Of a stretch of DNA of 64,000 nucleotides, positions 51,411 to 63,669 are shown piece by piece (within the stretch, counting starts at the first letter, position 1; every line of letters starts with the position of its first letter). The DNA comes from Physcomitrium patens (taxonomy: Eukaryota > Streptophyta > Bryopsida > Funariales > Funariaceae). Location: the NCBI RefSeq assembly GCF_000002425.4, contig NC_037256.1:9049949-9113948 (forward strand), written 5' to 3'. Below the pieces are notes generated by a model, which was given only the letters and a program-made list of their open reading frames with translations, did not search any database and was not told the DNA's origin. Both the position numbers and the translations under genes were made by a program.

Positions 51411-52860
51411 GTGAGAGTTAAGAGAGTGGTCCCGTGCGGAACCACGGTAATGGGACTTATCGTGGTGGCAGGTCTCGAACGTGTGGAATTGAGTCCCCAC
51501 GGGAGCGCTTGTCAGCTCGCATAGGAGCCTGTGGTTCCCCGCAGCAACATGTAGGACCAGCAACCATTGGATTCGCACGTAGTAGGGACCAGGGCTCCCA
51601 GAAAATCAATACCCGAAAATATACTTGATGCTTTCACAGAAGAGCATTCTCGGTCCTAACATGACACCACCCACATCAGTAAAGCCTACCTTGAATGGCT
51701 TTGAAGCTTTAATCTTAATTTCTTTCTAGCTCCTTCCCCTTCTTAAAACACTCAAACCCTGCGATCACAACCCCTCTAAGTTTAAACCAAGAATTTAAAC
51801 GAGAGTTTTTTCCACTGTACATCGTAGTTCTCATGTTTCCCCTGGAGCCCTGTACATAAGAATTCGTATACTTTGTAGATTATTCAATAGATTGATTATA
51901 TATTTTGTAGATTGTACAGTAGATTGATTCTATACTTTGTACAATTATGTAAACCGAGCCTCTCCCCTCCCCAAAGCAAGGGCTTGTGCTCTACGGGGCA
52001 GCGGGCAGAGGACAGAACTATCTGCCTGACATCCGCATGGATGACAGGACACGTGTACATTCATCCCTGGAACACCGCTTGATCAGGATCAGAGAATGTC
52101 CTGTCAAGACGAGCATTTCCATCATTATCATTGTTGTTCTTTGCCACGTAAGATTCCACGTCACTCACCCTAATGGCTCCAATTGTAGGAAGAAGCAGTG
52201 CTCTTACCTTTTGACCAGTAGTGTTCACACTGGCATTAGAATAGCCACATGACTAACAACGAGACTTCCTTACTTTCTTTGTTCACACTGTCAGGCGTCC
52301 CTCTGGCACTTCAGCTGACTTTCTGACTACAGTGTTTGGTGGAACATAATGTTTCTTATGAATATATTTTTATAAACCATCCGTGTGTGGATTGGGTTTT
52401 GAATTCATTCCACAATAGAAACCTGGTACGAATACATTTTTCAAAGTAAAATAAAAAGAGGGTATTGACGTCATCATCAAATCTAAGACATGAGAATATG
52501 GTAAAACAATAAAGTATGCGTGGGGAGTTAGTTATATAAGTAACTGGCGTGAGTTTGAATGGAACGAATCTGAAGCTGGATAGTGAGGATGGCCACCAAT
52601 GAATCTATGTGGGTGAGATACCTTGTGTCCTAATCACAAATTTGCTCTCTTAAAATTTTATTGTTGTTATTTATTATAGTAAGAGAGAGCTTTGGCCATT
52701 GTCTCCAGCTGTCAAGGATGGGCAGCCAGTGTAAACAGAACAATTTCCCAAGTTTCCACCACTGAATTAAACCTTTTTGTTTAGGTCCTTGGCTTCCTCC
52801 CCCCGATGTGCCTACAACAAGGGCCCCCACTTCGAAGGGTCCCATGCTTGGTATTCTACA
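51411..52860. other. Short GC-richer island, no assignable gene
   Basis: 51,420-51,640 has an imperfect palindrome (gtggt, ten bases, accac at 51,427-51,446) and several short inverted words. 51,960-52,260 has an 88-codon frame without family features. It may be a non-coding RNA or repeat relic. Confidence 0.35.
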
Positions 52861-52884
52861 GTTTCAGAAATTAGTTAAAATGGA

Positions 52885-53018
52885 ATATATATATATATAT
52901 ATATATATATGAAAGAAAGAAGAAATAATTCATATGTGAAATATCAAAGGAAGTAAAAGGAATACATTATAAAAATTCTCTTGAGATTAGATTGACAAAA
53001 TATCTTCTAGCAATGTAC

Positions 53019-53060
<42 letters not shown>

Positions 53061-53539
53061 ATAGATATACACATACACACTCACACACACATATATGTGT
53101 GTGCATATTAATACAAATAGCTCAATTTTATTCAGTGTAAATCAAAAATAGTATATGTAGATTTGTTTATTTATTTATTTTTCAAGTTTTAGATTAAACA
53201 ATAAAAAATTACTCAATAAAAATGAGGAACTTTTGATATAATTCTTTGGCATCAATAGATACAAAATTCCATATTATCTTTTACTAGAATGTCTTAAAAA
53301 TTAGGATTAAGTTTTAAAAACACATGTAAAATTGTGAATAGAATCATTTTAAAATATAAGAATAAACTCCATCTTATATTACAAGTGTAATTCAAATCCA
53401 ACACATTTTTTTTTAATATATTAATACTATACTAATTCAATAGAATTATTTATAAATGATTTTTTTTACTCCAATATTATTAAAAAGAAAAAAGAAAAAT
53501 ATTTCAAAATTTTAAAATTAATTTGATTATATATGTATG

Positions 53540-53577
<38 letters not shown>

Positions 53578-53850
53578 CATTGCAAAGTTGATTCTTACCC
53601 TCTTAAGTTTCTTTTTTAACAAATATCTCATTTCTTGTTTCGAAATTCTATATACTAACTTGTTTACATTAATTGAGTAAAAAATACAACCCCAATAGTA
53701 AACTCAAATTTAGGTATAAAATTAAACTTGTGTCTAAGGTTCAAAGATGGCTCTACCTCATTATATAAATTTTATTTTATTGGTAACTTCTACAAGTCTA
53801 AAACACCTTCATGTAAGCATGACCACTTCATCCATGCATCCTACAACAAA

Positions 53851-53882
<32 letters not shown>
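52885..53882. repeat. Cluster of (TA)n microsatellites in AT-rich DNA
   Basis: Long TA runs at about 52,885-52,910, 53,022-53,053, 53,545-53,575 and 53,858-53,882. No gene lies between them. Confidence 0.95.
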
Positions 53883-53890
<8 letters not shown>

Positions 53891-56800
53891 TGTTTGGAAT
53901 ACTTGTATGTATAAAATCTATATGCTTATATAGTGCGTGTGTGTGTCCTTTTTTTCAAAAGGGTTACAAGTCTAGAGCATCTCCCCAAGCCTTCACTGTA
54001 ACCCAGTGGCTTTTCCTGTGGGCTCCTCCAGGAGTGGCAGACTTGTTCTGGACTTCACGTGTGGCGTGTGTCGTGAGCTGTTTGTCAAGAGGAAGGGACC
54101 ATGACTGCGAGACCATGTCGTGATTTTCTCTGGAGGCGAGGTTAATGACTCGAGCTAGTTACTCTTGTTGTCGAAAACTTGTATGGGAGGTATGAAAGAC
54201 AATGAATGGTATTGCTGCGCAGGTTTTGAAGGAATGCTCGTGTCGACTCTTGCTCTCTCTCTCTCTTGCATGTCGGTAGCTTGCAGATCATTACCCCAGA
54301 CGTGAAACCATTGCGCCTGGCAAAGAGCTGTATAGTTCTTTCCTGCACACGTAGACCTCTAGTTTCGATGTCATAATATTCTCGGGCTTGTTTCATATTA
54401 ACAGCCACTTGTTTGCCACGTAATCAATATCTTTCACCGGGTGCGTCGATGTTCATGCGGCACCTCCGGAACAATCCACTTGACTAAGAGGTCGGCCAAT
54501 GCTGGCTCAAGATCAGTATTATTTAATCCTCCTTTTGCGGTTTCGACAACAGGCATGCCACGGCACTTTGGCTTTGGCCGTCGTTTCTCTGCCGTTCCAT
54601 AGAAAGTCGGGCCTGAATCACTGAACGGTCAAGGGTGTCTTCAGAGAACCAGGCCCACGCTGATGCAAATGAACGATGGAGGCCAGCAGATGAATCTCGC
54701 CACGATGGGCTGACCGGCCAGATTCATTCCGATCGAACACCAGAAACCCAACTCATTTTCCTCTTTCGAGACTAGAAAAACTTGTTCACGTCGTAGGTCG
54801 TTGGACTCGGTCCAAAGAGTAACAAGACGCTTGCTGTGGTCCCGATCTTCTATCCCCGGTTTTCTGCAACTCAGAGCTCCAGTCTAGTTGTCGGACGCCG
54901 ATACGCGTTCAATATTCACTTAATTCATCTCAACGTACAATCCGCTCGGATGCTAAAGTTATATTCTATGCGGAATATCGACTAGATCCTCCGCATATTG
55001 TTTCACACATCGAAAACGAAAAGGGTCCCACTGGCAAATGGGTCGGTCAACCAGAATCCTTGACAGATCGATGCTAGATCCATGCCACCAGCGGAGAGTG
55101 GCCTCGTGCATCGAGTGATTGAGCACTTCCCCAACAAGCAAGCCTCGATCAGGGTCCCCATGGACAACCTTGTCGGATTTCCCGTGTAATCGGGAACCTC
55201 TTTATGTGGGTGCACAATTCCGACTTATCGACGTCGATGCAACTGTGAGGAAAAGCTTGACCCTGTGTAGATAACCCTTGAGTTAACAATGTCCAAGACG
55301 AATAGTAACAGGATGGAAATTCACAAAACAAACAGCAAAGAAAAATAAAACTAAATAAACAATAATGGAAAGATGAACGACGAAGCGATTTGATCTGTGC
55401 TTATCAACATCATCTGCACACGTGGTGCAGCCAGTATGGTGGAGCTTGGAGCACTGACAAATTGCTGTGTTGTTCAACCTGTCGCGAACTGTGATGTTGA
55501 AGCATGTTTGTGTTCTGTTATGATTGACAGGTTTGGTCTGAAGCTGGGTTGGATGACTTTTGTCCGACTTCTGAGGGATTCAGTGTTTGTGCTTTTGTAT
55601 CATTGTCTTTCATACAAGACATTGCTGTCGTTCTTCAAAGAGCTAAATTGGGTTTTAGAAGTGTTGAATGTATCTTTCGATGATGTAAACTGTAGACTGA
55701 ATTTAGCATACACTAGAAAATTTCAAAGTAAGAACAAAATTGAATGGTTAATGTATTTACAATAATTTGTAAATTTTTCGCCAAGATACTGTAGATGCAA
55801 GTAATATAATAAAGTAAAAAAAAATAAAAATAAAAAAGCAATCTAACCAAAGTAAATTACAAATGTCATTGCCAAAGAAATTTATGAATTATTTTGACGA
55901 TTATCAAATTTAAAAGACTTGATTTAAAGCAACTTCAACATTCATATTGAACACAAGTTCAAAGTACAAGAAAAAATAATTAAATACTGAATTCTTTTTC
56001 CAATTAAGCTACTTGCAACTGCAAGATATAAAGTAGACTATTTTAGCAACTTATTTGTAATCATGGCCAAGCTATTTGTAGCTAAAGATGAGTTGATAGT
56101 TCAATTGCCTATCTTAAAGATATTAGTTTAAATATAAATTTAAAAAATACAATAAATGGTTTTTATAGAAATTCCGAATAAAATCGAATAATAAAATCTG
56201 CTCTTCTAAAGTCCTATCTTTTTTTTTTTTTTTTTTTTTTTTTTCTTTTCACCTTTTTATTTTGTGAAGTTGAATCATTGATCATCAAAATTTGGAGGCT
56301 GGGTAAGACAAGCCTTTAGAACAAAAGTTCCCTTCAATCCATGGCATTAACTATTGTGTGCCCTGCATTAGTGACAGATCTCGATACCCCATGGAAATTA
56401 GAACAAGTGTCTAATATTTAGTAATAAACAACTGCAGTGCTTTTCAAAGACCATCCTACTCCAACTTTGGGGGGGGGGGACCTGGTCCAATGGTGACTCA
56501 TAAAGTGCCTGATAGAGGAGGCTGAATTGATTAATAGATCTAATTTTTAATCAGATTAAAGCCATTCTTATAAAAAAAACTAGGCTTGTAACATAACTAT
56601 GAGCCAAGAGAAACATGACCCACATTTTTAATTTACAGTTAAGCAAACTGGAGAATATCCAGTAATATGGTCCTGTTGTTATTCTAAACTGTCCAGGAAT
56701 AGCAGTTTTGAATTGTTCAGTTGTGAGGTTTGATGCATCGTCTTTGAAGAATAGTTAAATCAGTAAATGAATACACATTGTTTTTCTTCGTGATTCTAAG

Positions 56801-57259
56801 CTAGTTTGCCCATTGTAGAGTTAATCATCTGTCCAAGAAATCCAAAACTTTGACTACTCTTGTTCCTAGAACTTGATTGTAGGGCTTTCAAATGGACAAT
56901 ACATGTGTTCTGTCTTTTTATACTGTTTCAATATCATTTGGTAAGAAGTTAAATGCCATGATAATTTCAACATTAAACTCTTTAAGGAATTTCCAATCTG
57001 ATTTTTCTAAAAGAACAAGTGCTGCATAGTTGTGTAGTAATAAAGCATGTTTATTTATTTATAGTTCTTCAATTTTTATTGCAATAGAACATGTGTTATT
57101 GTTCAAATATATACATTGAAATTTGCAAAACGTAACTTCAATATCATTCTCAAGAAAAAGATAAACTAATAAATAAATAGTAGTAGTAATGTTGATGACG
57201 AACTCTTAATGTTGAAAACATTCTCAAGAATTATATTTTCTTGCATTATTGCATAATTG
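53883..57259. other. GC-mixed island (to 55.8 kb) then AT-rich DNA, no assignable gene
   Basis: 54,000-55,500 has balanced GC with frames up to about 88 codons on the - strand (54,142-54,408; 54,959-55,141), none recognised. A + strand frame from ATG 55,436 runs 109 codons to 55,765 without motifs. After 55,800 the sequence is AT-rich, with (T)n at 56,219-56,244 and G9 near 56,470. Confidence 0.4.
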
Positions 57260-58330
57260 ATGATTTTTATTTTTATTTAAATAGGTGGTTCCAAAGATTA
57301 TAAAATATTGAAGTTTTTGTCAATCAACTTGTCTATTATTTCTACATGTATAAATTTGTTTTTTTTAATTAAAGATATATACTTTTTTTTTGACAAAGTC
57401 TTTGTTTATAAAACAAGTTGAGACTCTTGAATCCAACAAGGCTAAGGCTTTAAGATTTTTTGGTCCTAAGTAAACTTCTATTATAAAACAAAGTGAAGGA
57501 TCTAAAAAGAGAATAAGAACTTTACTAGGAATTGCATAAGATTCCAACTACATAGTCCTTATTGTAGCTAGAGAGACTCATTTTTTGATACATCGTTCTC
57601 TTTGGTAACCATGTTCTTCATTTTGTGATTGTATTGCTTCTTTGGACAATATTGAGCAATGTGTTTGGGTTCTCCACAATATAAGTACAAATCTTTGTAA
57701 CAACGACAAGTCTTTTTTTGCTCAATAAGAAGTTTAAAATGTATCATGTCAATTTACATTGGTTCCAGCCTTGATGAAAAAGTTTTTGAAAATCTAGAAG
57801 TTTCTGTCATTATTTGACTTATTCCACTTTACTTAAATCTTTATTCTTGATGTCTTTCAAATAATCATTTATTGTTTGTAATAGCTTGAGCAATAAATTA
57901 TCCCAAAGATTTTACATTTAACATTGTTAACTACAAATCTTTTATATTGTCATTCAACCCATATCAAAATTGATTGATAAGGACTTTGTTATTCCAATCT
58001 ACATTACGAGCGAGGTTTTGGAATGCAGCAACTTATATGGTAGCTGACTATAAACTTTATTATAAAGATAAATGTTTAGTCTTTACTACTCTTTCTCAAT
58101 CACTTTTTCCAAATGTAGTCCTAAATACTTTTACGAATGAATTCAAATCTTAAAAGAGTCATGAATCCTTTTCTATCAAAGGTATAAATCAAGAGAGAGC
58201 ACTTCGAGATAAAAGTATACCTATGAACTCAGCTTGAATAAATCCATCAACATATTAGAAGAGATGGAACCTTAGGTAGAACTTGATTTATTATAAAAGT
58301 CATTAAAATTTTCATCTTGTTCCATCAAAC
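57260..58330 (-). pseudogene. gag-protease remnant of a - strand chromovirus
   Basis: Read on the - strand: KFDGTR near 58,330 (gag capsid); AAFQNLARNVDWNN and YGLNDNIKDL across 58,030-57,930; a zinc-knuckle-like LYCGEPKHIAQYCPKK at about 57,690-57,640, with the first Cys of the CCHC lost; then ALLDSRVSTCFINKDFVKK at about 57,450-57,390. The last is the aspartic protease with DSG changed to DSR. Homology fades after 57,280, before any RT. Stops and frameshifts are frequent. Together with the LTR at 58.4-58.8 kb it is the 5' end of one element. Confidence 0.8.
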
Positions 58331-58439
58331 TTCTCAAGCATACTAATGTTTATCCTCAATGTAATTATAGAAGCAAAACTTTCTGGATTTGATTGTCATG
58401 TTGATATACTTGCTTACTTGAAGTGCATGACTTCTTCAT

Positions 58440-58800
58440 GCAGACTAAAGACTAGAAAGGTGTTAACAAGTGTAAAAAAGGCTTCACTCTTGCCTCCATA
58501 TTTACTCTTAATTAAGAGTTACATGGCCATGTCATATAAGACTTCTAAAACATGTTCACTTTGCAAGACATGTATTTTAACTTGCAAGGTAAGTTTTTTA
58601 CATGTATGCCACATAGTTAGCTTGTTCCATAAGCTACCAATACGTGGTTAACTTGTTGACCAAGTTTCTAACCTACCTATCAATTACAAACACATGTAAA
58701 GTCAAAGCAACATCTATAAAGCTTCTAGAAAGCTTCTTTAGAAAATATTATGAAATGTAATTTTTTCATTTAATTATATAGATAAATATTAGAGTAAATA
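58440..58800 (-). mobile_element. LTR of the 57-58 kb chromovirus remnant
   Basis: Shares ordered blocks with 63,380-63,600 in the same orientation (tttaacttgcaaggtaag, agttagcttgtt, ataagctaccaata, tttctaacctacc, aaagtcaaa). It lies 5' of the gag remnant on the - strand, as expected for a 5' LTR. The outer edge is near 58,800 (a gtttgtgat motif like that at 17,870). Confidence 0.8.
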
Positions 58801-58915
58801 TGTATGTTTGTGATCTCTCTTGATATATATATATATAGCTTGCAAAAGAAATTTTTATATAATTTTTATATGGCTTTATTGGGGTTCTCACTAAAAGCAT
58901 TGTTTTTATGTTATG

Positions 58916-58948
<33 letters not shown>

Positions 58949-60650
58949 TAACCTTAAGTTTTGTTATTATTATTTTTTGAAATTATATTTTTTGTTGGCA
59001 TGTTTAAATTAACAACACTAAAAAAATGAAGTCTAATAGTATATAAGGTCACAGCTAAAATTGAAATAATAATCTTACATCATTGCATGTGTAGGATTAG
59101 TAGACATAACAATTGTTAGGATTTGGCAATAGCATTGGTAAAGACATCAACACTTATTAATGAACCAAGCTTCATATGATCTGTCCAAGTTTCACTAATA
59201 AATAACAGCAAAATAAATATATTTCAAACAGTGGGACCCCTTCAGTTAAGAAATTAGGTTTTGACACATAGGATTACAAATATTGTAGAAAGTAACAAAG
59301 AATGAAATTTACAATCTTCTCTTCAATTAAGAAAATAAATTTGAAGGTTTTACTGCTGTTTTCTTTACTGATTTTAAGAAAATGTTTATACTTATAAAGT
59401 ATTAAATGATAACAGTACAGGCTACAAATTAAAGTTATATGAACCATTACCCACAAATTCAATTTGCATGAAACCATTTGAAAACCAGACAAATAAATGC
59501 ACAGACAGACTTGTGAAAATTTGCAAAAGACTGGCATTGTTCTAAAAAACTTCTCAGAAATGTTGATTTTTGAGGAGATGAAGCTTGAAGAGGCAAAGAT
59601 TCACTCACTGGCAGCTTCACCCTCTTGAAATTTAAGGAATTTAAGGTTTAGGATACATGCGTTGATTGGAAAGGGTTTGTGAGTACAAGAGCTTAGGGTA
59701 CAGGGATTGATATGTATGAGTAGTATATTACCCTGCATCATATCAATGGAAAATCAGTTGAAGTTGGTTACTCATAGAGTGTTGCATGCTGAGATTTAGG
59801 AGCAGATTTCAGCTTCAATGATTACCAGGTTTAGTACATTTTGCGAAATCAAATGAGACACGATGTGTTGTGAGTACGCTGTTTGGAGGCAGACTCCACA
59901 ACCAGTTGAGTTTGAAAAAGCAGTTGTTTACAGTCAGGGATTAAGACGATCTGTACAGAGGACTTTCGCACCTTATTCTAATAAGTTGGTAGTACGGTAA
60001 ATTTTAATTTGGGAAAATGCACAGGGATGTACTTGAATTTAACATTTCAAAATACTCTTCTTCGTTTGAATACAATGAATGTATTGAAGGACTCTTACTT
60101 ACGTATTCACCTATTACCAAAAGCAAATAGTGTGTATTCTCGTATTGAACTGTTTGTGAGAGCAAGATTTATGGGTGTTGCGATAAATCTTCCACATCCG
60201 AAACCGTCCCCTTCCGAGATTGACCACTTCAGAAACGGATACTCCTCTAGCTCTCATTAGCTGTACCTAAAGTTTTGGACTTGGTGATAGATAGCTGTTG
60301 GCCATAGTGCAGCTGCCCAATTCCACTGTATGGCAATGATATCTTGAGAAAGACAGGATTTGATTTTGCGGCGCACATGGGCAATCTTCTATCCAAGCTG
60401 AGAAATAGTAAAGCCCTATCAACAGTGAAGTTGAAGAGAGGAAGTGGCAGTGCGAATTGGGAGCTGAAGGAACTCACTGTCCATGTTTTCACAGAGAGAT
60501 TACCAATGAATGTCATAGCGCTGACATGTTCAAGGTCTCGGACAGCTGGCCCTGGCTTACACCGCACCAAAAAAACATCACCCCAGTTACGCCTCAACCT
60601 TCAGACTCCTGTCCTAGGGCCAGTCCAATGCCTACATCCGTCTGAGCTAC
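58801..60650. other. AT-rich to mixed sequence, no assignable gene
   Basis: (T)n at 58,918-58,945. 59,600-60,650 is mixed composition. A 167-codon + frame (60,344-60,847) has no ATG at its start and overlaps a - strand frame of similar quality; neither has a family motif. Confidence 0.4.
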
Positions 60651-60857
60651 GACAGTTCCACTTCCATGGCAGATATCGCAAAGTACTTCTCAAGCAGCAT
60701 TTCCTGAAGTGTGAGTTTGACGACATCCGTGGTCTGAACCTTAAGAAAGAACTGCTTCATCGGAACGCCCGTTCCCATGTTTTGAAGGAATGTCTGGTAC
60801 GGATGGACATCCCTCGTGGACGTCGAATACCAGAGGAGGGCAGATAGGAATTCTAGA
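60651..60857 (-). other. Possible exon or gene fragment, - strand
   Basis: A 69-codon open stretch on the - strand with protein-like composition, including TFLQNMGTGVPMKQFFLKV and LTLQEMLLEKYFA, ending in a stop after VELS. It has no ATG near its start. A different frame across the same DNA starts at an ATG near 60,863 but ends after about 40 codons. Family not recognised; it may be a chance frame. Confidence 0.2.
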
Positions 60858-61563
60858 GGCCATTCAAAAACAAATTAAATCAAAAACAGAGAAAAAGAGA
60901 GGGATGCAAATTCTGCAGTGACTGACCCCTCCTGGTCGATAAAAATCATGGAGTTTTCATAATATTCTCATACAGTTTTTCGGTACAAGTAGCAGAAGAC
61001 ACTGACTCTCGATGCGCCAGCATATAATCCTATGGAGTAACTAACCAGCCAGGGGAGCGCACCTGCAGCTAACAGGCGAAATCTATTCTTGCTCGCCTTC
61101 AGTTACGATGTTTTTCTACCCTATATCTCAGCTGCCGATCGACAATGGTAAGAGTTGTTCCGAGATACCAATCACTCACGAAGACACCATGGTTCAATTA
61201 AATGGTGAAGTTCACAGGAAAATTGCATCAGTGAATCCTGTGTCATCATGTACTGTACACGCTCTCTTCGGCAAAACTGTACAAAAAGGAGCAACAACCT
61301 AGATACAAAAATAGCGAGTTGCTGATAAGGATCACCTTCGAGACCGGCACTCGGAAAGGATCTTCCTGCGATCTCCACGAGCTCCGATCGTAAGACACTA
61401 GCCAGTGTGCAGAATGGAGAATGCTGCGTACTATTTCAGCATTTGCTTCCAACATACATCCACTATAACTGTAGCAACTTCTTGTCTAGCCAACGCAGAA
61501 TCATTGCCAAGGGGACCAAGCGCTCTTAAGCCACATACGCGCCACATTAAATCGAGCTTCACT
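60858..61563. other. Unassigned sequence 3' of the hypothetical gene
   Basis: Mixed GC with short overlapping frames (61,108-61,302 +; 61,246-61,455 -). It could be the 3' UTR or further exons of the - strand gene at 61,564-62,061. Confidence 0.35.
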
Positions 61564-62061
61564 TCAATACACAGGTAGCGGCACATACTTGCTCCTCTTT
61601 GTGCCCGTGCACAACTTCAGTAACTTATTCGTAAATTTACGGCCTTCAATCCGCGGCGGACTGCAATACAAGTGCATTGCCGACGACGGGCTCCCGGTGA
61701 GCTTCCCAACACTAAACCCACTGGGAATCCTGAACAGCTTCGGTTCCGTCTTCATCGGCATGAACGACATCAGAAAAGCATCATCGTCCGTCGAAGAACA
61801 CATTGAAGCCCCTCTCTCATGTTTCTCAATGTGGCGAACGACGCCCTTGCGGGAGGCTCTAGACCTCGCAGTGTGTTTCGCGATCGTTTTCTTCGTAGCT
61901 CGAATGCTCGGCAAATCATGCGGGTCGCACAGATCGGAAAATTTGGCGTTCAAGCCCTCGGACGCCGTTTGAGTCACGAGCTGCACTGTAGTTACCACCA
62001 TAGCTGCAACAAGCGTCGATTCAACTGAGGACAGATTTCTACCCCAAAGACTATCTATCAT
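61564..62061 (-). CDS. Hypothetical protein, single exon, function unknown
   Basis: I do not recognise the family. A 165-codon frame from the ATG at 62,061; the open frame extends a further 83 codons upstream without an ATG. Near the N-terminus there is a hydrophobic stretch (about residues 16-34, STLVAAMVVTTVQLVTQTA) that could be a signal anchor. Then comes a basic Arg/Lys-rich segment (about 50-75, KKTIAKHTARSRASRK), an acidic STDDD patch and a conserved-looking tail ending SPPRIEGRKFTNKLLKL and KYVPLPVY. The frame lies in balanced-GC sequence unlike the AT-rich flanks. It could be one exon of a larger gene. A second ATG at 62,001 is an alternative start. Confidence 0.45.
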   Translation of the reverse strand: MIDSLWGRNLSSVESTLVAAMVVTTVQLVTQTASEGLNAKFSDLCDPHDLPSIRATKKTIAKHTARSRASRKGVVRHIEKHERGASMCSSTDDDAFLMSFMPMKTEPKLFRIPSGFSVGKLTGSPSSAMHLYCSPPRIEGRKFTNKLLKLCTGTKRSKYVPLPVY

Positions 62062-63269
62062 AAAACAAGCAGAGACAACACCACGAGTGCTGCAGAGGCT
62101 GTGACTGAGCCAAATCAGGATCAAATTGGGAAGTAAGAGATGGATTTGAGAGATGAAATCAGGTAGAATGCAATGGAAGAAATGCGTCGAAGAAGGGCTG
62201 ATCAGATATACGCACACAGCTCGAAAGGAGAATGGGGTTTTGACAACGGGAAGAAGGTAACGGTCCTGTTGTAAAAGGACGTGGTGTATGTCGGACTTGA
62301 ACAGTTCCAACGGTCTGTACCTTTTCCGACCCTAGTTACTTACCGACCGGGTACTCGTTGGCTGTCGTTACAAGACCTAATGGAATACCCTGTAGGAGAA
62401 TGTTCTGGATGATTCCGAGGAAATTGCGAATAATAATGGAATATTCTAATTATCATAGGATTTTTTAAAGGGTATTTACTATGATAGGTCAATTGGCTGC
62501 TGATTGAACGTGAGAGTTATTGGGAATGAATTCCGAGATTAGGCACCAGGGAGGATGATTGTTATTGAAATTAGTGTTTATCTAATTTTGATTTTTAAGT
62601 GTTTGAGCAATTCTGGAGATGTTTGTCTTATCCTTAGATTGCTCGCTTAAATTGTTCGTTCTAAACTTGAGAGTGATCGGTGTTGCTTAAGGGTGAAGTC
62701 AAAGGGTGGAACAAAACAATACTTGTTAAAAGATTAGAGGAGGATAACATTTCCTTTACCTCCACTGTTTGTAGACTTTAAGTTGCATATCTTTGGACTA
62801 TGACAATTCTCAACTACCATGCAAAGTTTGTCTAGTACTTGGGCTTTTGTCAAATATTAGTGCCATTTTTTAAGAAAATATAAGAATTTCATTTTAAGAT
62901 TATGACTTACTTGATTAAGAAAAAATCTTTCAATTTTGATTTATTCAAATGTGCAACAAAAAATAAGTTAAAGTGTTATAATAAAATTAATAACATTGCT
63001 ATTATTTTAAAATATAAAATATATGATATTTTTGAAATGTGATAGTATAAATAAATATTACCACGAATATAAGTATTTGACAAAATTAAAATACTTAACA
63101 TCAAATATGTATCAATAATCTTAGAGAACAAATATATGAGAACTTGTTAAAGACATGAAGTGAAAGAAGATGCATATATCTAAGAAATCCATGTTAAAAG
63201 AAAAGTGACAAAATAGAAATAAAGAAGTATGTATATTAAAAAGAAATTGGAATGGCTATTATGAAAGAC
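62062..63269. other. Region upstream of the hypothetical gene, then AT-rich DNA
   Basis: 62,062-62,310 stays open in frame with the downstream gene but has no ATG, so it may be 5' UTR. 62,400-63,270 turns AT-rich without features. Confidence 0.4.
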
Positions 63270-63669
63270 AAGGAAACTAGAGACTCTTGAATCTAGACTA
63301 GAAGCAAGAAAGGAGTTGACAAGAGTAAAGCCTTCTTCACTCTTGTCTCTTTATATACTATCTACCTAAGATCTATGTGGCGATATTCTATAGGACCTCC
63401 AAAAATGTGTTGACTTTGCATAACATATATCTTAACTTGCAAGACAAGTTTTCTATATGGCTACTAGATAGTTAGCTTGTTTTGTAAGCTACCAATATAT
63501 GTGGCATATGAATAGCTTGTTGACTAAATTTCTAACCTACCAATCAACTACAAACATATATAAAGTCAAAATAGAATCTAAGAAGCTTCTTTAGAAGGTA
63601 TTTGAAATTAATTTATTTTTATCTAATCTATCTATGTAGGCAACGAGTAAGTATATATTTATGACATTA
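63270..63669 (-). mobile_element. 3' LTR of a - strand chromovirus at the right edge
   Basis: On the - strand the LTR begins after a purine tract (aaaaagagga at about 63,672-63,681) with taatgtcat, matching the 21,029 boundary. It carries the family blocks at 63,425-63,460 and 63,480-63,570. Confidence 0.8.

Noticed and set aside
51420-51600. Possible tRNA or small structured RNA gene
   Set aside because: A B-box-like ggtctcgaacg is present, but there is no A box or cloverleaf that I can form.
55436-55765. 109-codon + strand frame from an ATG
   Set aside because: Leu/Val/Phe-rich without motifs, and it continues into AT-rich DNA. Could be chance; not annotated as a gene.
60344-60847. 167-codon + strand frame
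   Set aside because: It starts at TTG, has no motif I recognise, and the opposite strand reads at least as protein-like.
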